From NCBI GenBank assembly GCA_002633005.1, contig NMRA01000014.1, forward strand, positions 462,467 to 526,466: a stretch of DNA of 64,000 nucleotides. The letters are read 5' to 3'. Every line of letters begins with the position of its first letter. Positions within the stretch are counted from its first letter, which is position 1. Origin of the DNA: Phoronis australis. Its lineage: Eukaryota; Phoronida; Phoronidae. Made by a program: the position numbers and the translations under genes. Positions 54,160 to 64,000 of this stretch are shown here, piece after piece. The notes below the pieces were generated by a model. The model did no database searches, was not told the origin of the DNA, and saw nothing but the letters and a program-made list of their open reading frames with translations.

Positions 54160-55411
54160 GTAGGTAACTAGTCATAGGATAGGATACTTAACACGTTTAT
54201 GGAACAACTCATACCGAAAGGTTATCTCAAACCTTATTCAAAAAACGTGTTTAGCAAAATACCCTATCCTCATTCCCGGTGAAGTTCAAATACCAAATTT
54301 ATACCGTGTAGCGAGAAAAAAATAAGCAGAACCACCTTGGAACGGCACAACCGCGTGGAATTTGTTTACTACTGATCGGAAGTCAAAGGTTACATGGATG
54401 TCGCTCAATACGAATCTCCCGCCAGGTACAGAGCAGCTTCGTATATACCCTGAGTCCTTTCATTCACAGTCTCCATAATATTAAGTCAACTAGGCGTACA
54501 TATGATAGATCGGTGCTCGGGAAAATAAAGTCAAAACGTAGTTTTGATCCTGAGGGAGTTGTTGGTCTACATGCATACGACCGTTGAGAACGAGTGCTCC
54601 GAGTCGCCTCACGCACTTGTGTCTGTCTGGTATACATGTACGAACAACAAGTTGTGAAAAGAGATAAATTCTCACCCAAATTCCTTACTTCAGTTGGTAA
54701 TTTGACATTTTCCGTTTCGATGTCATGATAACGACGTGCTACAACTACCGACTCGATTACTGTTATCCATTTCTTACTTGGTTTCGTATCAGTCTCCCGT
54801 CGCGTGGTGCGTATAACAGTGAACTGTTGACCTACGTTTAAGTAGGTGAACAGGTGTTCCCACCTTTTGGCTGGGGATTGTACGTTTGAGCGTTAGTTTA
54901 GTTCACACTGCGAGTGAATACTGAAATAGCCAACATGGTTAAGGCGTGTATGGGTTATATTGACCGAAAACAAGTTTTCATCGAATAACTAACTGAAGAC
55001 CTTGAGATATTCACTCATCCCAGTTTAATCGGCTTTTTCTCGGCTTCGGCAAATCGACTTAATTTGAAATTAGGAACTAGGCGAATTTTCAAAAGCGGCT
55101 CGGTCGATTTCCCTGAAACTTTCCAAACAAATATTTATTCATCAATCTCAAAAATGGCATGGAAATTTTTGACATAAGTGCCTATTTTTTGGCGTAATGT
55201 AACACAGACGAATACGACTCCTATTTTTTATGAAAATACCTTATAATTTTGCGAATTGATTTGTCATAGAAATCAAAGGTTTTTGAGGTAAGTGGTGAAG
55301 TTTTCATTTCGAAAAGGTTTGATTAAAATCGATCGAGAGGTTATGTGCTATGAACGTAGCTTTCTTAAAAATAAAGATTTTGACATAATAATAGTAATAA
55401 TAACAATGACC

Positions 55412-55448
<37 letters not shown>

Positions 55449-56337
55449 AAATGATAATGATACATAAAAATAAAACATATTGTTTATTGTCGGATCTTTT
55501 CTCTTTCACAGAATATATACTTTTACTAGTTGACAAAGCTCATGTTTTTGATAAACGAATTAGAATGGAGGCCACTAAATAAGGTTTGAGATAACCTTGA
55601 GATGCTTGCCAAGATTTGTCAACAGATAAAGTGGATAGAATCGTTCGCCATCGAATAGCAAACGCATGACGACCTTCAGGCGGAACTTGCTGGTCGTCTG
55701 CGTCAACTTCAGCATGCTTAAGGTGTACAGACTTGCCAAAACTCTGTTAGATTGTGCCGAGCTTAGACAAACATTTCCAAAATTAGTTGACAATTTAACA
55801 GAAATTTTGACCCAACATTCACCGTGGGTTATTAGTCGGACCAACGTGAAGTAATTTCGTATCGCCGCTTATTGTTTATTTGTGAATGGACTGTTGTCAC
55901 CCGTGTAGAAATTTTGGCGAGAGTTGTTCTTGACATTGGTTTTAAACGAACACAGACGCAAGCGCGATTTTAAGCGCCGAGGCTTCGTAGAGTTTTGGTG
56001 ATGACTAATTTCTTTTGAAAATTATAACACACCTGCTGTAACTACACGTATTTAAATAATCACGAATTTTGTGATTTGTTCAGCAAATTTCCTGACAGAG
56101 AAAGTGAATTACCATGTACTAGACGTTGCAAGATGGACTGCTTTCGCCTAGAACTATTTAATAGATATTTTGACGAGTATTCGAGTTCCATGTCTCTTTA
56201 AGTGACAGACATTCAACATCTACTTTAAATATGTCTACATTTGAAGAAATAGGAATGCTACAAGAATCGCTAAAACCATTTTACAACATGAAGAATGCTG
56301 CCTGCATATTTCTGTTGTTACCACAATGCTGTTTCAG
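54160..56337 (+). other. Intron with an AAT-type simple repeat
   Basis: 55381-55463 is built of ATAATA, AATGAT and related units. No exon was recognised. Confidence 0.5.
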
Positions 56338-56428
56338 AATCGGCAAGTGAATTAACATACGGGGTATATCGCGTCTCCTCAAAAGTGGTAAAAGTCAAAA
56401 TCTTTTACGGAGTGTTTACAACACCCAG
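56338..56428 (+). CDS. Semaphorin (copy 2) exon: F-Y-G-V-F-T-T-P segment
   Basis: The acceptor ATGCTGTTTCAG opens in phase 1, and the donor CCCAG|GTACGT leaves phase 2. The peptide ESASELTYGVYRVSSKV ends in KIFYGVFTTPR, a textbook sema motif (I-Y-G-V-F-T-T). It is 91 bases, the same as the copy 1 exon at 21832-21922. Confidence 0.93.
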
Positions 56429-57274
56429 GTACGTATCCAACAGCTCGCTCGGCAAACGGTTTTCACTTAATAATAAAGCTGCAGAACATGTCAACATCAG
56501 GTGCAGGCGGAAATCTGTCGAGGTACTAGTAGTGCAAAAACTTCGCTTACGGATCCGAAGGAAACATTGAATTTACCGGAACATTCAAAATCGCACCTTC
56601 GCCGATCATTCACATCAATTTGCCATTGTTTTACGAAAGTAAGATCCCATATCTCGCGTAACATTCGCCTTTCATTGACGCTAAATCACAATCAAGGCCC
56701 ATATTCGAGAGTGGACAGTGTTACGGTCTAAAGTAAAAATTTTTGGTCACTTACCAAATGTCAACTGAATATCATATGGAAAGAGTTATTTGGTTGTGCA
56801 AATTAAAAAAGAATCATCAAAATCGTACAATGTTTGAGAACTTTATGCATGTCTTTGTCTCTGAATTTCATGCATGTTTAGCGTTAGGAGTGGCCATTTC
56901 AAAAATTACAATTTTCACCTGTCAACAGTAGGAAAGAAATTTGATTTATCAAATAAGCAATTGCTTTGATATGGCTTGGAATAACTTGAGTTACTTTCAG
57001 TATCACCTAGATGAAGTTGTGCTTAATCATTGGGAAATGGCGAGGGTTCGTCATGAAAGAAGCACTCCTTACGAAATTTGTGAATTCTGCATTTCTAACC
57101 TTCACCTACTGTAACGAAGGTTAAAAACTAAAGTTCACACTCTGTAATATAAAGAACTGTAGAATATGTTAGCCTAGGCACCACAGTCAAATATTCAATA
57201 TCTTAACAAACCAAAAGTTTGGATATTGACGGGGTTCTGCTATGGTGAAAATGGACCAAAAAGGCTAACAAAAT
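56429..57274 (+). other. Intron, no feature recognised
   Basis: No feature recognised before the tandem repeat. Confidence 0.35.
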
Positions 57275-58505
57275 GTAGCGTGCGTACCCCAACGTGGAAT
57301 TCAATAACACAAATGGTCATTGGAAATGAAATTATTGCCTTTTAAATAACAACATGGTGCTTGTTATCACAAAAGAAAAATAAATAGCCGTACAACATTA
57401 TGTTACCATGTGATGCAGAAATAGTGATGTAGTGTACGTACCCCTTTTTGTAGTGTACGTACCCCCTTGTTTACCAATGCCGTGAAATTAAAATGGCACT
57501 TGGTAAGTGAGCAACATTGGTCATCAACAGTTTCCCTCCTTAAAATGTTAGGTTAAAAGGGCATTTATTGCAAATGCATTTGTTTTGAGCGAAATATTAG
57601 TATTTGTGTAGTGTACGTACCCCATATTTTAATTTGTGCCTATTTTCAAAGTATGGCAAGTATGCGCATGAATGTTGTACTTTTTATTTTTCTCTTTGAA
57701 TTGATGCAGTATATCAACTAATTCTCAGTAGATTCTTAGTATTTAGTTACGAACCTGACATGTCATTGAAATGTAGTGTACGTACACCTGTGTAGTGTAC
57801 GTACCCCGATGTGAACAAATACCATGAAACAAAAATATTACATAGTAATTATGCGACATTTGTCACAGACAGTTCCCTCTATTAAAATGCTAGGTTAAAA
57901 GGGTGTTAATTACAAATGCATTTGTTTTGAGTTAAATATTGGCATTTGTGTAGTGCACGTACCCCTATATTTTAACATGTGCCAGTTTTCAAAGAATGAC
58001 AGACAGATATACACATGTATGCTGCACTTTTTGTTTGTTCCCTTTGAATAGATTTGGTAAGTGAACTAACTCGCAGTAGATTCTAAGTATTTTTATAAAC
58101 CTGACAAGTCATTGGAATGTAGTGTACGTACCCCCCCAACCAGTACCATTTTTTCTGTTTACAAGTTAAACACTGGGTATAACATTGCTTTAACTATTTT
58201 GACCAACTGGTGAATGTGTTGAAAACTAGGCAAATAACACCAATAAAGTTTTTGAAAATAGTAGTTACCTGTAATTTTCTTTTTGTAAAAATCATATTGC
58301 AAGAGAAGAAGTTCTCATTACACTGTGTTAATACATGTAATGTATTCTCATCTAGAACAACTTGATTAGCACCGTAATAACTTTTCTTACTTTAGTATGT
58401 GATACTTCTTCAATTTGATCAAGAACTTACTAAATTAAAAGCTACCTTATGAATTTTTGCATGATAGAAGTGGGATATGACCACAAGTTGTTGTGTACGT
58501 ACCCT
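57275..58505. repeat. Tandem repeat of about 343 bases built on GTAGTGTACGTACCCC
   Basis: The 16-base word GTAGTGTACGTACCCC, exact or with one to three changes, starts at 57275, 57429, 57450, 57608, 57773, 57792, 57950, 58119 and 58490. Start distances of 342-346 bases recur (57429 to 57773, 57608 to 57950, 57773 to 58119). The sequence between them also repeats, for example TGCATTTGTTTTGAG and GTTCCCTC near the middle of each unit. About two full units plus partial ones are present. GTACGTAC is palindromic. Confidence 0.85.
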
Positions 58506-59040
58506 TTTATGCAACTACGATGCATTAGGCCATAACATTTTATTCGGTGGTTCTTGTGCAAAAATATTTTAGATTACAAACCTGAAATGATGGTACTTCA
58601 AAATAACCCAGCTTTTACAGTTATATGACAAACTTCATTTCTCACCAAAAGTGGCCACGTGATATGGACCTTGATTGTGATTTTCACGTGACAAGAATGT
58701 GTTCCAATCAAAAGGTACGTGTATCTTGCGTGTTGCCAAACTACAAATAAACTAGCTTTACTGAGAGCAACACTAGCTGCAGGACATTACCTTTAATTAG
58801 CTTAAATGCGGGGTTGTGTGAGTTCGAGAGAAGACTGTTGTTTTAAGAACCGGAACCTAATGTAATTTTACACTTATGAGTCTGTCTAAGTAATTCTACA
58901 TACTAAAGCCACAGCCAGAAGGCTTCAAGCAGTATCGGTTTCGTATTCTGGGTATTCACGTGGAAGAAAGTTACTTTTTCAACATCGACCGCTCACTCAC
59001 GACCAGCAGCCTGCTGCATGAAACAGTCCCTAATAAAGAC
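58506..59040 (+). other. Intron, no feature recognised
   Basis: No feature recognised between the tandem repeat and the dispersed repeat copy. Confidence 0.35.
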
Positions 59041-59793
59041 TTGAAGGAGAATGCCACCCAAACAAGAACCTTTTTTCTATGAATTTAGATCGAGTAGTTC
59101 TACTCGATAACGACACGTTCGGTGGCGTTACCTGACACCTGACGGCAGACGGAGGTGTTGAAATTATCCAATGACGTAATTGGTTTCACACGCAGTCTGT
59201 TCAGCAGTTCACAACACGGGTTGGTGGTGTCAGCTTATCGCTTGAATTCATCGTTTAATACCAATGAATCATCAAACTTCGATGTAAAACCCTTGAAAAT
59301 ACACCGAGTTCTTAAAAAACGTGTTGTTATATTTCGCTGTTAAGGATTTACCGGTATTTGGACGTACCGTAGCCTACAAAGTTCGGCAGGCCAATTTACC
59401 AAGGTCCGTCGTAGGAGTTTGGGGTCTGTTCGGAGATAAATCCGAAGTATTCTTCCGTGAAATACAGACCTGATCACCAGGCCCGGGGTTGCGGCCGGAC
59501 TGACTCGTTATCCCAGCCAATGACTAGGAAACCGATCAGGCGCGGCCGCCGGGACTGGCACGAACATAAATCAGGTTGAGTTGGAAACTAAAACTCCAGT
59601 CACGAAAAGCCTATAATAATGAGCTAAAGAAATAATGTGCACGTAATTATTTATGTGAATTAGCCACAAAACTGGAAATCTAGTATTTACTTGTCGGGGG
59701 CGGCGAAGTCGGGTTCCCGTTCCACAGACCGTCAGAGCAAAGGTTGTACAGTAACAATGCCTTGAATAATGTATTTGTATTTCTAAATAAAGA
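59041..59793 (-). repeat. Dispersed repeat family, copy B
   Basis: Inverse of 38010-38797. It starts TTGAAGGAGAATGCCACC and ends near TTTCTAAATAAAGA, directly against the hAT-like element. The internal order of blocks is kept. Confidence 0.7.
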
Positions 59794-60750
59794 CAGTGGC
59801 GGATCTAGGATATCACAAGGGGGGCAACATTTTGTCTGTAAACAATTGCACAAAGGACAATTGTAGATGCGCATAGCACCAAATGGTGGGAGGACCAGGA
59901 ATTTTTTCTCTTTTTCCACTAAAAATCAAGCATTTTCCTTGATTCCTGAAGTATTATCCAAGAAAAAAGACAAAAAAGGAGAACGTGTCAAACAGGAAAA
60001 ACTGCATCTACTACAGACTCGAACTCACGACCTGGCGGATAGAGCGCGCGTGCTTTAGCACTGCACCACCACGATTTTACACCCATTAAGAGGCCTACTT
60101 GTTTATGGCCCACAGCGTTTGCGCGCCAAACCTACTTCATTTTGTAATGCTTATTGCACGTTGTATATTTTTTTGCAATCCGTTCGTATCAAATTTGTGT
60201 GTTTAAATTTGTCTTCAATTGCCCGAAAGACCAAATCCGTTTTTTGTGTCGGCATTAATGACGCGATTGCTTTGGAAAGTTAAACTTTGACAAAGAGAGA
60301 ATTACGATTTATTTTCTCAGTGATTCACGAAGGCTTCGATTAAAATTCACATCTTACCAGCAGCTTCTGTTTTTTTTCACGTCACTCAGATTCCACTTTC
60401 TTTGCAAAATGAAGAAACTTTCTTCATTGCAAGTGAAGCAGACGACGGAAACGGAGTCGTAGTGCGGAGCGCCACTGCCGGTCGCCTGGGATATCGCGGG
60501 AGAACCTACACTTAGCCATAGTTCGTTAAGAATTGCGCCGTGTTCCGAATTTGACACATGAAATTGGATCTGAGCCCCCTCCCAAAAAACACTGAAACTG
60601 CACACATTTATATCTTGTTTCAGTCGTATAATTTTAATTACCAGGGTTAATTAATAAACTCAACATTCCCCTACACTCTTGCTGTTTTATTTTTTTGCGG
60701 CAGCCAAGGGGGGAGGGCAGGCCCCCTGGGCCCCCCTGAATCCGCTTATG
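59794..60750 (+). mobile_element. hAT-like non-autonomous element, full-length copy
   Basis: The left end CAGTGGCGGATCTAGG is imperfectly inverted at the right end as CCTGAATCCGCTTATG. G- and C-runs lie just inside both ends (AAGGGGGGC and GGCCCCCCTG). Length is 957 bases. There is no transposase. The expected 8-base target duplication was not recognisable. It is the best copy for defining the family also seen at 1-837 and 51945-52540. Confidence 0.65.
60008..60078 (-). other. tRNA-like segment inside the hAT-like element
   Basis: On the minus strand GTGGTGGTGCAGTGC resembles an A box region and GGTCGTGAGTTCGAGTCTG a B box region, separated by a tRNA-like distance. It corresponds to 518-580 in the other copy. 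Confidence 0.45.
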
Positions 60751-61141
60751 AAAGAACATGTGACCAGAGCATATAAAATCGAGTTATTGTTTTACAACAA
60801 CTTTCTGTCATCAAACACTGAATAAAGCTTGCGCTCACACGGCCTCGGATTCCGGTCACTGTTGCCAGCATCGAAAGCCGGTAACGCTACGGTATATTCA
60901 TTGCTGTTTTCTCAAAACATTTTCACTAACGAGCACTTACAAAGTGTATCTAATGAGACAGACTTTGTTTCAGTTTCACATATTAAGCAATGGTTAGGAT
61001 GAGAATAATTCATTTTGAAACAGAACGCAGAATAATAAACGTCTACATGGCAACTCGCCCGGCGCCACTCCCCACTCATCCGACTTCACGGATCGGATCG
61101 TTAGGTTTCACAGGCTATTATTTCGAACCGGAATACACTGA
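60751..61141 (+). other. Intron, no feature recognised
   Basis: A 151-codon + frame starts at 60990 and overlaps the THAP remnant on the other strand. I see no family or splice support for it. Confidence 0.35.
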
Positions 61142-61425
61142 TCAAGAAATATTAGAGAGGCGCCGTGAACATGCACAGGCAACGGAACGTATGGATAGTT
61201 CTTTGGTAAGCCGGAATTCGTCAGAGAAATCACTGTCAACGAAATGCCGGCCACAGACGCGGAGATGTTTCACTGCCTCATACTTGCTATTAACAGCATA
61301 CCTTTCATTATTCACTACCACGACCCACTTCCTAAGCAATTCGGGCTCTAGAAGAAGTCGAAAAACGATATACCCGCTTTCTTCACAGCTTCATAGTTTG
61401 GACAAGCGCAATATAGCGGCATTCA
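61142..61425 (-). pseudogene. THAP-type zinc finger domain, frameshifted
   Basis: On the minus strand the first half (about 61425-61350) reads CACPNYEAVKKAGISFFDFF and then a stop. The second half, in another frame (61339-61142), reads LRKWVVVVNNERYAVNSKYE and LRVCGRHFVDSDF. The order C-x-C, G-I-S-F-F, W, then C-x2-H-F is that of a C2CH THAP DNA-binding finger. THAP domains are common at the N-terminus of P-element and Kolobok transposases, so this is probably a transposase relic. No catalytic part was seen. Confidence 0.6.
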
Positions 61426-62459
61426 CTCTGCAGATGAACCACTGACGTCGCTGCGTCGTTTCTCACCTTCCTCACAGGGTAACGCGACACCTCTCGGCAA
61501 GGTGAGGTCGATCGTGCAAGAGCCGATGTGGACATAGACCGATTAAGACAGTAAAAAAGACTAATTAAATCGGGTGTCATTTTCCTTAAACATATTTCTT
61601 GGCTTTTACCGCAGTTGTAGACTTGTAAATTGTACAACAACTGATTACTGTAGATTTTCTTGAATGCTCATTATTGTCACTGCTAAGTCAACATCTGGCT
61701 TCGAAACATACCGAGTGTAAACTCTACCTTGAAAATTATTCTAAAGAAAGTGATAGTAAATAGGGATTTTTTCATCCAACGTTCCTAATTTGAGGGATAA
61801 GATCCTATTTATTTGCATTGGAATTTAGGGTTGCGTACATGTTATGAGATTTTATACATCAAAGAGTGGCCCATAATAAGCATAAAATTGCGAGTAAGCA
61901 AAGATTTACGGTAATGTTAAATTAGCCCTGACACCATCGTTTGACCTCAAAGCACTTCAATTTCTTGAGAATTTCACAGCCGCACGAACTTCAAGAGAAG
62001 GCTCTAAGACAATATGATTCCTCTACGAGTGTCTTCAAACTACGGAATTCGTAGATTTCCACAGAAATTGTAGTTTAAATAATCCACATTTAAGAGGTAA
62101 TGATCTGGCGGGATTCTCGTACAACCACGGAGGCCTATTCAGTAGCTCGCAAGAAATCATAAGGAAGGCGTTCTCACGGTGTTCGCAGCTTTCGTAATGG
62201 CGCAATGTATTCGTGGTCAATGTATTACACAAAGTAATTTTGCAGGCTATTTGGCTCGGATAATTTTCTTACAAAGCATTCGGTTACGCCTGCTGAGACC
62301 CAATAAGAAATGTGGTTTTCCGTTGGCATCCTGTTGTCTAAATCAACCAGTTTTGGAAATAAGCGTAAGAAAAATAATGTGGAGTATGACATCTTATTCA
62401 TGAACACTGAAGTTTAAAATCCAAAATGAGATGCACACAGTCTTAATTTTCGTTCAAAG
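61426..62459 (+). other. Intron, no feature recognised
   Basis: No repeat edge or exon was recognised. Confidence 0.35.
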
Positions 62460-62610
62460 AGATGCTTTGGCTGGTTCGGCCGTTTGTGCCTTCCGGTACG
62501 ATGACGTCAGAGAAGCGTTGGAGACAGGCGACTTCATGTACCGTGACAACACCCTAAAGAAGTGGATGACTAGACCAGCCGGCCACATCCAAAATCCGCA
62601 TCCATTCAAT
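62460..62610 (+). CDS. Semaphorin (copy 2) exon: G-S-A-V-C-A-F segment
   Basis: The acceptor ATTTTCGTTCAAAG opens in phase 2 and AAT|GTAAGT leaves phase 0 (151 bases). The split codon gives Arg, then DALAGSAVCAFRYDDVREAL, the clearest G-S-A-V-C-A-F motif in the window. TRPAGHIQNPHPFN ends the exon as NPHPAR does in copy 1. It is the last copy 2 exon found. The rest of the sema domain, the PSI and any TSP1 modules lie beyond the window. Confidence 0.95.
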
Positions 62611-64000
62611 GTAAGTATGGCACACCATGTTATGAATATCTTTCCCTGAACGGAGATAACGTAAATAAAATATGACATTTTTGGGTAAATGCACACGTCT
62701 GACAAATTTCGGATGAAATTCTCCACGTCCCTTAGTAATCAAACGGAATTTAGAGCAGATTCCACAAATGTGTTCCAAAATGAGGTATTTTAAAAGTCTG
62801 GATGCTGTCAGGGCTACCTGAAATCGCAGCAGAATCTTCGGTCACCGCTTCGCGGGACAGCACTGATAAGAGAACCGCAACTTTGGAGAAAACAAATCTG
62901 CATTCGAACAAGAAGACCTTTTTGAACCATAACATTTTCACGGTCACAAAGAGACCAGTTTCGTTGATAGTACCGCCCATGCATACTTCAAAACTGCCAC
63001 CACACCTGACCTGCCTGAACAAAATTAAACTTCCCTGTTGGCTAAATAAAGTGTAAGTAGAGTGCCATAATCGATGACTTTTAATTCACAACAGAATCAC
63101 CAAACGATCATTTCCAAACGGGAATCTCCTACGGGCAAAGTTTTTGAAATAGGACAAAAAGTTTGTGAGCGTTCTCGCCACCAAAAAAATGCGCCCGCAT
63201 GCATTTTGGAAAATCGCGTGACTAGGTGTTTTAAAAAGGAACCGTTTCCACAACTGGTATCCAACGCTTCGACGGTAACGGCCTTTTCAGTTAGAATCAT
63301 GTGAACTTTTTTCTCGAGCATGTCTTTATTATTTGGAAAGGCATGTAAAATACATCCTGAAAGAAATTTTGGTCACCTGTTTCTATCTCTGAATGGAGTA
63401 AGACTGGGTAAGTATAGCGATGGTCGTGGTGCGTTGTTCGAACTTCAGTGTAAAGCTGCAAAAAGCAAAGAAATAAATTAAGCCACCCAAAAACCTGTCC
63501 CGTATCATTTCTTGCCATGAGCAGTATGCCTTATGAACAACAGTGTCAAATCCATCAGCGATTCAAAAATACGCTTCAATAGTTGGGTATGGCTGACCTC
63601 TTTAAAATTAAGAATTTGTAAATTGTGAAGGTACGCGTCCCCTGTGACTTCAGTTGTCGGCTCATTCAGCAATAATCCAGGATGGGATGAATGTTTTTAT
63701 ATGTTAAATCCTTGAAACGACTTTGTTTAACATTAAAAATGATTTCTTGGAGGGGGCAATGTGCGCCATCGCAATTTGACAGCAGATGGTTAACTGCCCC
63801 ACGTGAGACAACATGTACCATGATCGCAGTCACATGGTGTCACCGAAACGACAAGATGTGTCGAGTGTGACATGCATATCAAGACAGACCTCAAACACTT
63901 GAATCAGCGACAGCTGCCATTTTGTAACGGTAATGTTCACGTAGTTAAAAACCACTCAAAATCTGAAATCGTTCATTTGCATCGTGATATGCTGATACGC
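62611..64000 (+). other. Intron to window end
   Basis: I searched for the homologue of 29279-29486 (blade six) and found no convincing match, so the next exon is probably outside the window. Confidence 0.45.

Noticed and set aside
60990-61445. 151-codon + strand frame
   Set aside because: Half of it overlaps the THAP remnant on the opposite strand, and no family or splice signal supports it.

Overview
The window is eukaryotic: it has short GT-AG exons in large introns, many short interspersed and inverted repeats, microsatellites and an assembly gap (47001-47509). The transposon content (a Ty3/gypsy element with integrase upstream of reverse transcriptase, Penelope-like debris, TTAA-flanked and hAT-like DNA elements, tRNA-derived sequences) suggests a marine invertebrate. 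The integrase-first order was first described in deuterostomes, which makes a deuterostome plausible, but a lophotrochozoan cannot be excluded from sequence alone.

The genic backbone is semaphorin, all on the + strand. A first sema domain is encoded by ten short exons (1474-32211). Their splice phases agree at every junction, and the last exon finishes the sema propeller and adds a PSI domain. One thrombospondin type 1 exon follows (37518-37688), then a Thr/Ser-rich, mucin-like exon (41484-41747), both with phase 1 at each end. A second sema domain starts at 42338 and runs to 62610, where the window cuts it off. Several second-copy exons have the same length and phase as first-copy exons (151 and 91 bases), so the copies arose by duplication. 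No clear stop, 3' end, promoter or signal peptide was found between them. The mucin-like exon joins in frame on both sides. The locus is therefore either one unusual gene with two sema domains or two tandem semaphorin genes; a TSP1-bearing semaphorin is the class 5 architecture.

Nearly everything else is mobile-element DNA in introns. From left to right: an inverted hAT-like copy with a tRNA-like segment (1-837); a LINE fragment (about 3240-3950); a broken Gmr1-like Ty3/gypsy element on the minus strand (4152-10483); a Penelope-like palindrome with GIY-YIG remnants and hammerhead-like motifs (13023-13768); a LINE ORF1-like frame (15677-16390); a solo LTR with a heat-shock-element cluster and TATA box (18054-18678); a LINE fragment (about 22170-23040); a 3.4 kb TTAA-flanked transposon (24337-27725); several MITEs (10500-10740, 30338-30740, 34897-35808, 36584-36838, 37187-37428); a long LINE relic ending in a microsatellite (about 44880-47563); a tandem repeat built around a GTACGTAC palindrome (57275-58505); inverted copies of a 0.75-0.79 kb family (38010-38797 and 59041-59793); a second hAT-like copy (59794-60750); and a broken THAP domain (61142-61425).

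Exon calls rest on translation, splice consensus and phase. Boundaries of degenerate repeats are approximate. No database search was possible.
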